Assembly (NCBI GenBank): GCA_008973525.1
Contig: WACJ01000006.1
Coordinates: 310,001-374,000, forward strand
Reading direction: 5' to 3'
DNA length: 64,000 bases
DNA from: Stenopsyche tienmushanensis
Lineage: Eukaryota; Arthropoda; Insecta; Trichoptera; Stenopsychidae
A model generated the notes under the pieces. It did no database searches. It saw only the letters and a list, made by a program, of their open reading frames with translations, and had not been told where the DNA came from. Shown piece by piece: positions 1-12,200 of the stretch (positions are counted from its first letter, which is position 1; the number at the start of each line of letters is the position of its first letter). The position numbers and the translations under genes were made by a program.

Positions 1-727
1 TAAATTAAAAAAAAAAAAAACGATAGTTTTTATCGATTATTTATACTAACAATTTGAATAAATCTTATAACATTAAGCTTTATTCAAAATAATATGTGAT
101 AAGCCGCTTAAGTGTCGGAATTTTATACCAATTTTTTGGAGATAAAATCTATGATTTCTGACAATTATTTCTTTTATATTCGAAAGTTGTAGTCTATCCT
201 TGAATTAATACTTATAATTTTTTATCGTAATATTCGTTAACATCTACCATTTTACAACTTTTTGATTTTGACAAAGAAATAAATGAGCAGTATTTCACAA
301 TAAAACTATCTCACTTTCTAGTCTACAAGCCATTGTATTAATTTTTTTATAATGAAAAATTTAAATATTAATAAAAGCTTTATGGAAATTATACAAATTG
401 ACATGTTAAAACAAGAACAAGGTGATATTTATAACATGCTATATATTATTTGTTCGCTAATTTATTTACAGTTTATTTATGTTGTTTATGTATTCTTAAT
501 TTATAACAAATAAATTATTTAAAAATATTTGTCTTCTTTATTAATATATTTAAAGTGTTTTCAATTGTTTCAAAGATCCAATAATTCTGTCAAATGCCTC
601 TTGTAATTACGTTTTAATTTTGTTACAAAAAAAAGATTTATAAAACTGCCTAATAGAAAATGGTAATATGTTTGTAACTTTTCATTCCAGAAACAAATGC
701 TTAAAATTTCCAAAAATGGATGAATAT

Positions 728-900
728 CTTATATATAAAAATCAATGTTTGTTTGTTCGTATTTTATGCGTTGCCATACCATTCATCCAATTGCAATGAA
801 ATTTTAGCGAGTTGTGTGTGAACGCTTTAAAATTAGTACAAGTATTGTTTGTGTACGCAATTTGTTATGCGAGACGTTCAGTGGATACATCATGTTGGTA
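728..900. repeat. Possible dispersed-repeat end (T/G-rich GTTTGTTTGTTCG motif)
   Basis: This stretch has an ATATATAAAAATCAATG start, then GTTTGTTTGTTCG, then CAATGAAATTTTAGCGAG. I recall that layout from termini of dispersed insect repeats. It is not repeated elsewhere in the window, so the call rests on resemblance alone. The surrounding 1-1394 has no gene: two ORFs (865-1074 minus and 1120-1407 plus) lack any recognisable protein feature. Confidence 0.25.
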
Positions 901-1394
901 TGTATTTGTCTGGTGAAATGAAGCTTGGATCACAGGGATGAAAGGATGCGTGATTAAGCTCCACTCACAAGATAGAGTGAGACAATGGGTCTTCGAGGGG
1001 AGAGCGAGTGTGCGCATGATTTTGGATTCTAGCCTTTTAGTCTGCGCTACACGTGGCCTGAAGCAATAAACCACGTACTGCGTTTCTTTCCAAATTATTA
1101 CTAAGCAGTCTTTGGGAGCATGCTTGGGAGCTCTGCACGTTATGTTTCTCGAAGGATCGGAAAAACGGTGGAAGTTTGGCTGGTGGAAGTGGTGGCTAGT
1201 CCGAGGAAACTTGAAACAGACTGCACAGCTGTGCAGTACTCATCATTAAGGCGCTATCTGTTCGTCTCACCATGTTCTTTTTGTTGGACACATCATACAT
1301 GTCTATCACTAATTTTAAGATATACATTCAACTTGACCATGACCAGGATGCAAGTGCCAGTTAAAAAAATAACGGTTCAAGTATTAACAGTACA

Positions 1395-1400
1395 TTTATT
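1395..1400 (-). terminator. Candidate polyadenylation signal for CHMP5
   Basis: Read on the minus strand this is AATAAA, about 390 nt past the CHMP5 stop codon. No closer canonical AATAAA was noticed. The implied 3' UTR is AT-rich without other features. This is a positional inference only; no cleavage site is visible. Confidence 0.35.
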
Positions 1401-1792
1401 AATTTAAAATATATTTACATAAACAGATACATAATTAAGCGAGAAATAAAAACATATAACATTGCACTCCTATCCCAAGCGGAAAGTGAATATTTTAGAT
1501 TAGTTACAAAAAGTAGACACAAAAGAATATTTTTTCAGACTGACTGAAAAAGTGATGCATGTCTAAAACTATATTAATGGTATTCAAACAATAAAATAAA
1601 ATATATACTAATTTTAAAGTACTTCATTACAATTAATTAACATAGAATATAAAAACAATTGTAAGCAATGTCGTTACAATTTTGAAGCATTGCTTCTTAG
1701 AGATAATTTTTTTTATAAAATAATTTTAAAAATGCAAAACGTTTTTGCTGAAATGATGCATTATAAATTTAAAGAAAGCGAACATTAGAATA

Positions 1793-2910
1793 TTAATTGG
1801 TACGGGTAGCTGTAGGTATCTGTGGTAAACCAAATTCGTCGACTAATACTCCATCTTTGTTGCGGGAAGGTTCTGCCGCACCAGGATCTTTATTGGGAGC
1901 TTCTGGGGCTTTAACAACATCATCTAAATAACTTGTATCATCGTCCAATGCAATTTCATCACCTGCAAAATTAATCAAATGTAACAAACTTGTATTGTTG
2001 AAGAATCGATTATATTTCAACGTTTTTAAACCTAGGGCATCAAGTTCCGCAGCAAGCTCGTCGTCGTCAATTTCAGGCACACCATATTGCCTTCCTAAAG
2101 CTTCTTGAACCTCATCGGCTTGTTCTAGCATATCAGTCAAATCATCATTGATGTCCTAAATAAAATATCAATTTAATAAAACGGTGCAATATTTAAAAAA
2201 TTCTCATTAATAACGCGTCGAATATGAAACCTCAATTTGATTGATATTGATTTTCTTGAATTCTTTTTTCATCTGGCTCAAGCCATCCTTCATTGCAGCA
2301 ACGGTAGCATGCGTGTCTTTCAAAGTTTGGGTTGCGTAATTTGCTTGTTCCATGTTGAAAGACTGCGCTCTTAAATTTTCAGACTGCTGTTCATACCTAC
2401 AAAATAATATAAACCATCAAATAAATTTATAAATTATATTAGATATAAATTTAAAAGAAATAAAATAGAGGTGGCATACATTTTTCTTTGTTTGAGGACA
2501 CGCATCGCTTTTTGTTTGACAGAATTCTTGGCGGGACCCTCTCGCATTTTCGCCATTTGTTCTTTATATTTTCGAAGTTCGGCATCTAGTTTTTGGATTT
2601 TACTGTCGATATTGTCTGCCCGAGTGTCAACCTAATGGATTGTTGTCAAAATAGTCAATAAAACGATTTAAGATGTAATTGACCAATATTTTACGTGGAT
2701 CGATTTGTAAAGTTTATGTTTAATATATATTATTTTATTTATAACGACTATTGATCATTTAAAATCATATACAACATATCATGCTTGTTGCAATGTATGA
2801 CTCATTTCTTAAAACATAATAAGCGTCATGAAGGTACTTACACCAGTAATGCAATCATTTATGCTAGGAAGTGGCTCCTTTGGCTTAGCTTTTCCAAAAA
2901 TTCTATTCAT
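1793..2910 (-). CDS. CHMP5: Charged multivesicular body protein 5 (ESCRT-III subunit, Vps60)
   Basis: CHMP5/Vps60 is an accessory ESCRT-III subunit. It acts on endosomal membranes in multivesicular body sorting, and in the family it recruits the Vps4 cofactor LIP5/VTA1. The coding sequence is five exons: 2910-2842, 2631-2480, 2396-2231, 2155-2032 and 1962-1793. All four introns (210, 83, 75 and 69 bp) are GT..AG and the exons join in frame to 681 nt, or 226 aa plus TAA; the human protein is 219 aa. Exon 1 gives the typical N-terminus [10 protein letters not shown]. Exon 2 carries the conserved VDTRADNID and the basic MREGPAKN stretch, exon 3 the NMEQANY motif, and exon 4 [11 protein letters not shown]. 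The last exon has the acidic TSYLDD segment and the family C-terminus [14 protein letters not shown]. The last intron is open in frame, so a plain ORF scan wrongly reads through it. The start is the only ATG giving the canonical N-terminus. No defect is seen; the gene looks functional. Confidence 0.96.
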
Positions 2911-3773
2911 TTTGTAAAATACTTAGTGTAATTTTGTAAATAAGGCAAACAATCGCAGACGAATTCTACACCCTGAGTGACAGTAGCTTCAATGTTGCCA
3001 GGCTATAAAATTATTCATTAAATTGTCTTTGGAAAGGAGTGACTTTGCTCCAATTTTTAATATAATAATTAAGTTTTAAAAATTGAATCAATAATATGAC
3101 TTATTAAAATTATTTATTCTTTCTAGTTATTTGGTTCACCCGTTTAAAACATCGATTTTTCCGAAGTTGTTTTGATGAGTTCTATGTTGAATTTGATTCA
3201 TATGTTTATATTCAGAATAAATTCGCTAATCGTTTAAGCGCTACAATTCATTTTATAGATTCTTACGAAAAATGCAACACAAAAAATACATAAAAAAATA
3301 GTATGAAATATAAATTGTTTTTATTTTTAAATGAATAATCGTATGTGAAACTTTTACACATAAAATAAAACATATGTAGACACAACGCAAAATGGATCAC
3401 TACATCAAGTACACAATTTATGACTGTAGTTCATCGTCTATGTATCGCTATGCCGCATTTTTGGCGGATCCTTCTCACAACGATGTAACGCTACTTTGCA
3501 CTTAAATAATTTGATCATATTTTGTTGTTTCTTGTGTTTACATAGAAATGTTTAAATTTTCCTTCACAATATTAAGTAAAAAATAATAAGGAAAATAATT
3601 TGAAAACAATTAATATAAACAAGTTTGAAAGTTGTGACGACAGCGATTATATGCATTAACTAGACGTTAAATTGAAAAGTTTAGCGTTAGTTGATGGATG
3701 AATAGATCTGGGCTCCTGTAAATGCAACAGGAGGACAAAATTTTAGGGCTTACAACAGCAATGATAAATTACC

Positions 3774-4245
3774 ACGGGCGCAACTAGGCTTGGGGCGCAA
3801 AACGTAGAATACCGACCCAGTTGAGAGTTACACATGTTTTTTTTTTAAATTTTACTTAATTATTCTACTTTACATGAACCAACACTGATTGATTCTGTCT
3901 GTTTTTATGACATATACTAGTTCAATCCCTTTTTTATTCATTATCGCTTAAATATTGGGCCGATACGAAAACAAAGACAAGAATATTTTCGACCGATTGT
4001 AAAATTTAAACAACCCACTCGATCAATCTTCTTCGGACAACTTCGTTTTGTAATGAGAGTTCGTAATCATTCTATAGACATGTTCGGGCATGGGGTCCAT
4101 TCGGCGCTCATTCGTTGTGTCAGCGGTCCTAAAAGCAGACCAGTTAGACACAGAGACCTCGTGACCACTTTTAGGGCTTTTTGCGGCATTTTCGGGGATA
4201 CATGCGTACCCAAGGCTTTCTATGATCTGTACGATCAGTTGTCAT
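3774..4245 (+). repeat. Dispersed repeat, copy 1 (partner at 21177-21510)
   Basis: Blocks here recur at 21177-21510 in the same order. They are GGGCGCAACTAGGCTTGGGG followed by CGCAAAACG(T/C)AGAATACC, then GGCGCTCATTCGTTGTGTCA with CAGCGGTCC and AAAAGCAG, then TTTTAGGGCTTTTTGCGGCA and TTTTCGG. The two copies have clearly diverged, with gaps in the middle. No coding capacity could be recognised in either. The class is unknown; the GC-rich start within AT-rich flanks suggests an inserted element. Confidence 0.7.
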
Positions 4246-4254
4246 GATCCCGAA

Positions 4255-4790
4255 TGGCGGGATCAATAAATAATTCGAGTCAGTGGAGGGTCCTCACTTT
4301 CCTTTGTCTCTGGTATGAAGTGATGGACCCATGTCTCATCCTAAATTGATGCTAAAATTCGGTCTTATTGATGTGAAACATCGCTAAACACTCAATTGAA
4401 ACACCATAATGACGTTGTTTTTATTCCATTATGAGCAAACGCGGCACCCATCTTGCGCACAGCTTTCTCATGTCCAATATTTCAGTCAATATGCGATGTA
4501 CATCATTTTTTGAAAGACCTATGATGTCTGCTGGCTTGTGCATTTATAGTCGACAGTCATCCAATCCCGTTTTGTGGATTTTCTTAATCATTTCTGAGGT
4601 GGTTACGTCATTTGGTCGATCACTGCGTTCTTCGTCTTGGCAGCTTGTACGGCCTCGTTTAAACTCTGCCACCCAACATCTTACTGTTGTAAACGAAGGA
4701 GCAGACTCCCCCAGAGTAGAATCTAGCTCGGATTTGATATTGATTGGACTGAAACCTTTCAAACAAAAGTATTGTGTCCCTTAACGATGA
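4255..4790 (-). pseudogene. mariner transposase remnant (N-terminal half)
   Basis: On the minus strand this encodes the helix-turn-helix half of a mariner transposase. The start is KGFSPINIKSELDS, then FTTVRCWVAEFKRGRTSCQD, then the SDRP linker. After an in-frame stop near 4541 it continues with ADIIGLSKNDVHRILTEILD and MRKLCARWVPRLL. Further stops and frameshifts follow. It ends near DETWVHHFIPETKE, the first catalytic-aspartate region, at about 4345-4290. The rest of the catalytic domain is missing. No inverted repeats were found at the ends. It is dead. Confidence 0.88.
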
Positions 4791-7700
4791 CCATTTTTTC
4801 CGTGTTTATAAATTCACTGTTTATGGTTGCCAAACAAATACTAAACAATGTAGTGTCTTGAAACTTAAGCTTTATAAGGCATACTTGCCATAAATATGTC
4901 ATAAACAAAGGGACTTTAAAAAATAGACCACATTTTGCATACGCAATACATTTATTTACAATATAATATAGATTACATTTTGCACTAATGTGCACATAAA
5001 TATTATGCATAATTTAACTGACAACAATAACAAATTTATTAATACACAAATATTTCAAAGTTTTTAATATACTAAATAATTATTTTACTCTATACAAATC
5101 GCTAACATTTTTTAAGTAACACTTATTGAATTCTTTTTTTTTTTGTAAATGTATGATTCAATATTTTGCTTATTTGAGATTTAATTTGAATCATTTCGCC
5201 AAAATTTATCATTTTAGAATATCCTTTCAAATATATTCCGTATTCGTTTAAAATTAGTTTTTAATATTCTATCCATTCGTGTCGTTATTGAATGTATTGC
5301 ATATATGAAATATTCATATGATTTAATTGAGCATGGTTATGTATATAAAAACTTATACAACAAAACGATTTCAAGTTTTAAAACCTAATTGACGAATTTT
5401 TTCATTCCTGGTGATAAATATTATCCAATTTTTCTGTTGCCTACAAATAGCATCGAAGGGAATTCAATAGAACCCTGTAACATCCATCATCACAAACTTG
5501 AAATTATCAAACTTTTTGTATGTAATACCTATTCACATACATAGAATATATTTATATGATTTTCCATTAATTTCATAAAAGAAAAATAATTGTTTAAAGT
5601 TGTATCTTAGCGAAATTATTGGAAAGCTTTGTGCTGAAGTTAAGATATTGTATTATTTACAGCGTTAACATTTTAATGCTACAAGTGGATCAATTGAATT
5701 AAATATTTTGGAGCATTCATTTCATTGTAACGTTTGAAACTGTCGTTACACAAATATATTGGTATATCTTCTACTTATAAATGTCTGTTATTACAATATA
5801 TCAATTTGTTTACTCTTGAATTGTATATCAAACTCATATCTGATTTAATCGAGACACTTTACCTTAAACTTATTGGTGTATTAGAATTATATAATTTCCA
5901 ATAATGTGATAATATATAAGAATTTTTATGGATCTATCTTGATATATTCTACGGGTTTAACGTGTGATATTTCAGAACAGAATCAATAGAATCAATTAAA
6001 AATAGCATGCGGTGTAATTCATATATTATGAATATTATACTATGTTACAAAAATAGTAAATTTTACAATATTTGATAAGATAGATGTGAAATTCGAAGAT
6101 CAAGTAATGAAATTGTACGATTGATATATCGTGCACAATTTGAAAAAGTGTACTGCATTAAAAAAAAGATGATTGTATTCAATATCATGTGCATCATTCA
6201 GCTTTGGATATAGATCTGGTTAGTATACTGTGTTTCTTTATTTATGAAAATGATCTCCATACATAATATATCCATATGTTATAACAGATTAAACATATAT
6301 ATTGAAAGCTTTACTTTAAAGATATTGTGGAAGTTTAATCACTGTTAGCAGATGTTTGTATATTTACATATAAATATGCACGTTACTATCAAAATATTTT
6401 ACATCAGACCAGAAGTGAAAGATATTGAATTTCATAACAATAATATAATTTGAAACGTGCACTCCCTTCTTTAAATTCCTAAATTTATAAGTAACCTACA
6501 CATTTAAGATTAGCAAAGTTACAGCTCCCTTTAATTAATTGGACAGTGATTCTAGCTGGTGACGAGGAATAAGATCCTTCAAGTACTTACTGAAGTGTTC
6601 AAATCAATGTTTGCATAACAAAATAAATTGAAATCTTATATATAATAAATTCTTTTTACTAGATTTATTAGGCGTACATATTGAAGATATTAAAGTCGGT
6701 TTGAACATTATGAAATTATACAATAATTGGTAAACTGAAAATAAGAACTAATATGTACGTTAATTATAAACTCATTCAAGAAATATGCATTTAAAGACAA
6801 ATTTTTAATACGAATACATATTGTCATTTAAATATGATAATATACATTAATACATACATATATTTTAATAATATAGTCCCTCAGTTTGCACAGTACAGAA
6901 TTTATTCTATTTCACTGTAACAATTGTCTTGGGGGGTACATTTGAAGTGTATTTCCATTTTGTCATTGAAAAGCCGTTCATAGAAAATAAAATATTGGTT
7001 GTTTTAATCGTTAGCTAATAATTTTCAATGCAGATTGCTCAAAGTACTTCTTATAATTTCCGGAATCAAATATAAATATTAAGATTAAATTTCTACGAAA
7101 TATAAGTAGTTTTCTTCATGTTTTTGTGTCGTATTCTTTCCGCATATTTTCATTTTTACAGCGAATCAATGCGACCTAAATGATTTGTAAATTGAGGGGC
7201 TACTATTTATTTTAATTTAGATAAAATGGTTTATTACTTTCATAGATCCCTAATATATATTAATGTTTAAATTAATGTTGTAAGGCATCTTTAATGATAA
7301 AAAATAATCTTCAAACATCTTTATCAAAATGTTTGCTCAATTTAATATATTTATCAACACTTGAAATGTTTTACAGAATAGTATCTTTCTGCTGAATGTA
7401 ACCACATTAATCAGAGAAGAATTGATGGTCATATTTATTCTTAGAATAATACATCGGTCAATATTATGATTACGAGCATCTAACCCACCATCGGCATCGT
7501 CTAATTCATAATATTAGGAATATTAATATAAATGCAATGTTTGTTTGATTAAATATTATATTTTGGAATCAATCAGCAAAGAATTACTTGTGCTTTAGTA
7601 TTACATACTTTCGTTTAATAAATGTTTTTGTGCTTTCTATATGAAAAAATTATACTTTGTTATAGAATTAAAAACTGGCATTTATACATGAAAATTTGCT

Positions 7701-9179
7701 ATGAAAATAAATGTAAACATTTTTCAATGTTCTTTCAACTTTATAATCTAAAAAAATATTCACATGCACATCAAGAAATGTATAATTAAGATTTTGATTA
7801 ATTTTCAATTTCATTCCCCTATATAAATTAATTATATATCTATCAAATATATAAATTGATTGATTATTTAAGCAAAATATTTTATATAATATCTTATACA
7901 ATACTCATTGATAATTTTGCAAAAATCTCTTTATTTCATAACAATTTTAATTCTATTACAACAGGGTAAAAACATAGTAAATAATAGTCTTTAGTTCCCA
8001 TTTTTTTCCAATATTACCAAAATACAAGCCTTTCAAATTTCATTCTAAATTTGAAAACGATGAAGGACCTTATATAAATAAAATGTTATATTCAACACGA
8101 ACGTAAACAAACTAAAAAATTAACACATGTCTCTTTGTGTCGCCCAAAATACAAAAATTGCACGATAACAATCTAAACTATTTATCACAAATATTCGTGG
8201 ACGCTCTATATTTTACTCTCTAAGTAAAATTAAATATCAGCAATCTACATAAAAATTGCTCTTTTTCATAACGATTTGTAAATAATTGTATTTAGAAAAT
8301 ATGACAAAATAAAGCACTAGGATTTATGATAAATTTTCAGTAAAATGTCGACAAGCAAATCTGTAAATCGTTAATTTACAAATTGATCCGTTGATTCTAA
8401 CATTAAAGACAAAGATTAAATAGTGATTTCTGCTATATTGCTGGTGACTATCATGCTTGAGAGATTGTTAGCTTACTTATTGTATTGATTCAGAAGTAAA
8501 TTGTTAATAATATTAAGCAAAAGAAGAGAACTATGTGTAAAAAACACAACTTTACGTTATGTCTTCAAAGGGTAATTAATATTTTTATGCATGGTCATTA
8601 TGAATGATTGATAATAAGTGCTTTTGCTTTATTAACGCATACAATTTTTAAATAACGATTTAATAAATATGGTTATTCATAATGGAATGATTGGATTGAT
8701 TGCATGCTATAAGCGTGTCACGTCGACACATAACTTTTACAATAAATTAAAATACACGATATTAGAAAGAAAAGGGGATATTAGTTATATTGAATGAACA
8801 ATTACAAATTGGTTATAAAAAGAAATATTGTTTGATCAAATTAAATTACAACATGTGATAGAATTGCAATCCTAAAAGGCTCATTCACGAAATACGTTTT
8901 CAATTCATTTTTAATGTGTGCCTAAAATATTTTTAAAAAAGTAGCAATCAAATATGTAAACCTGTTGTTGGGATATATAGGATTTATTATAAGAGTTAAA
9001 TTTAAATTTCTTATTTTTTCATAATGACCACACGTTATTAAGTCCACTCATTTGAATTCCTATTTGGAGGCTCTCCTGAAGCAAAGATTAGACGAGTAAA
9101 AATGTTTACACCTTGAAGATGGATTCTCAAAACTTCTTAGACAATGTGCTGAGTCAGAACATTGTCCCAAGACTGATCA
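4791..9179. other. AT-rich intergenic region and probable 3' UTR of the long membrane-protein gene
   Basis: No exon, transposase or inverted-repeat element could be supported here. ORFs of 60-85 codons (for example 4759-5010 and 7668-7901) are AT-rich chance frames. The upper part next to 9180 must include the 3' UTR of the gene whose stop lies at 9182-9180. TTTATT on the plus strand at 8983-8988 is the first AATAAA read on the minus strand, but several more follow, so the transcript end cannot be fixed. Confidence 0.5.
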
Positions 9180-9283
9180 TCAGCGTAGTCCTGTACTCGT
9201 CCGCTGAGCTGCCATCGGCTGGGTATTGTTAGCCGTACCAATGTTGAGCGATTCATGCATCATTCGCTCATTCTCTTGGCGAA
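9180..9283 (-). CDS. Exon E of the long gene (last coding exon)
   Basis: The acceptor is ATTTTGATTTCAG at 9285-9284. TT completes GTT (Val) with the last G of exon D. It encodes RQENERMMHESLNIGT and then ANNTQPMAAQRTSTGLR, ending in TGA at 9182-9180. The other two frames stop within eight codons, so the frame is unambiguous. NNT (the second N of TANNT) is a possible N-glycosylation site if the tail is outside the cell. The exon is too short for ordinary ORF scans and was found by splice signal, phase and base composition. Confidence 0.8.
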
Positions 9284-12200
9284 CTGAAATCAAAATTTAG
9301 ACTAAATAAATTATACTTGATTTATAAAGATTTCAAAATTGAAATTTTGTGATGAATTTATCACAGTAAAATATTTCCACGATAATCAAAATATTGCTAA
9401 AAGAATTGTTGCAATATACATTTAAAAGAATGTAGATATAACATAATATTCAGAATCAAAATATGTATCAATCTACAAAATAAAACACAAAATTGAAGCT
9501 CGATAAAATATGATAAAATTGATCAGAATCATAGATTACAAGTGATATTTTATGAAATACACATAATTTAAATAAGAATATAAGAAGATTTAATGTAGAA
9601 TATCCGTATATTTGTTGCTGTCTTTGACATGAGATAAAATTAGAAAATCCTTTAAAAAAAAGATCCATCTATCCTGATGATCATCAATCAAAGCATATTT
9701 TACCACAGGATAACGCAGAATATCGCCCTTCAATTTATAAATACATTTTAATCCTAATACATTGGTTCGACAGCGTTTCATAGAGTTCGACTGGAAATCG
9801 TGGCTGTTTTTATTATGATTAATATCTGAGAGCCTTTGTAAAGTTTGACAAACTCAAATTCGACAACCTTTCAAAGCGTTGATTGATTGATGTCGCCGAA
9901 GACAAAGATGCTGTATAACATTTAGAGAATTTTCCTCGAACTGAGGAATAAAATTCTCTAAATAATTGTATTCTAAAATAAATTATTTTGCAATTAGATC
10001 TTGAAGATTGATACTAATATACAAATGCTGCTTACGGCACGATGACAACAAATTTTCATGAAATATTATTTCAATATATATAAATAATATACTTAAACAT
10101 TTTTTTATGCGGGAGTTCCGCGGAAAATCGCACAAAAAAAGCTATGACTCCATGGATTTTAAAAACCGCATAACTCTAAAACAGTTATATAATATATACC
10201 CAAAATCGCATAAAAAAAATTAAAGAAAAAATTAAGAAAACAATAAGGCATTTAATTATAATTTAAGATATGATGTCAACCGTGTTGAAAAAAATAGTAG
10301 TAAAGATTTCATTCTGGTAGGACTGCCTTAGTTGCCGCCTCACTAAAATAGTTATAATTCCGCAAGTAATTAGAATTTTTGAAATGTCAATCAGAAAAAA
10401 ACCAAATAATTTTTTTTCAAAATCCTAGACTAGAATATATATTTAGAATAATATATATAGGATGTGTTCGTAATTCAGCGATAGCAGATGAAAAATAATT
10501 TAAACAGTCCAAAAATATTTTTTTCTAAATTTCGGTTATTGTTGATGTATATTTTCTTTTTTATCAAAAATATCTCGATATGTACTTTTTTATGAAATTA
10601 AAAAAAATGCTTTAAAAAAAACCGCATAACTTCAAATACGCATAAAAAAAGTCGCACAAAAAGAGGTTTGAGAGTATATACGAATGAAAACTTGTATTTT
10701 TTGATGGATTTGATACATTTTCCCCCACGATTTTCGATTCGTTGCTTTATTTTTTTATTTTATATTTAACTCTCTCGTTGTTTTTTTTTTCGAAAAAATC
10801 TCTCGTTTTTTTAATACAAAATCAGGGGTTCGAACCGGAATTGAACTGAAAACCGTTAACTGATAAAACCGTTATTTTTGCAGAAAAGAAAATTGGAACT
10901 AAATCGATTCAAATATATCGTAAAGTGAGTTTAATTGATTTTTGTATTGATATAACATCAGATTGTCCAGTTAAAAATGTCGTTTTTTTTATACTTACAT
11001 TTAATCATCGGTTGTGTCTCAGCCATCCCTTTGACAATACGTATTATATATTTTGTTAGTCGACTAACATCTGGAGAACGTTATTTTCTACATTTATTCA
11101 AACTGCGTTTCAAGATGGTGGATTTTATACTGAACAAATAATTTACATAATGAAAAAATATTTGTGATACACTCAGAGAGTCTTTAACTGTTTGTCAATG
11201 CCAGAGATGGTTTAAACACTTTAGTAGTGAAAATATTAGTTTATAAAATAAGGTCTGAAGTGAGAGAAAGGTTTAAGTGGATGATAATATCCTGCGTGTT
11301 GAAATTGAATCAAACCCAACATAGACTATTCGAGAATTAACAGACTAGCTTAGGTATTTACGAAAAAGTATTCAAATACACCTGAAAAAATAGGAAAGAT
11401 CATAAAATAGGGGATGTGGATACCGCAAGATATTGTTGATGAGATCAAAGCGGTGTGCGCGAGTATGTGTTATGATTTAATCGATAAAGAGAAGAAACAA
11501 CCGGTTTAAACTATTTTGTGACTGGAGATGAAAAGTGGGTGTTATACTCAAATCAAAAACGCAAAAGGGGCAGATAAAGAAACCAACCCCTCAACCGGGT
11601 CTAACAGCAAATTAGCTCTTTTGAATGTATATTGGGACTCCAAGGGGATAATCTACCATGAAGTCTTTCCATATGGTCAAATCATAACGAGGGAGATTTA
11701 TTGTTCATAATTAGAAAGTTTAAAAGTGGCGTTGAATGTGAAGAGGCCAGATTTAGACAACCGTCGCCAAATTCTTTAACAGCATGATAATATGCGACCC
11801 CATAAAAAGATGACCCAAAACAAATTAAAGGAACTCGATTGGCTTTTATGGAAACGATCCCACATCCACCTTATTTCCCTGACCTTGTTCCTTCCGACTA
11901 TCATTTATTTAGATCGATGCAACATCAGGGGAAAAAAGCATAAATATAGAAGTGAAATGAGGAATCGAAAAATATTTTATATCAAAACTTGTTGAATTTT
12001 ATTCTTCCATGATTAAAAAAAATTTAAATAGTTAGGAAAGGGTTTTATCTACTGAAGAAGAATACATTGTATCAATCAAATTCAAATTTAAAAAACGACA
12101 TTCCCAACTGGACAATCTATTATATGCATATTCTTATGCAGAATTTGTTTAATTGTATTCATCTAATAATATTGTATTATAAGCTTTACTCTATGTCCGT

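Noticed and set aside
4431..4784. 117-codon plus-strand ORF
   Set aside because: It is the antisense of the mariner transposase remnant, which reads convincingly on the minus strand.
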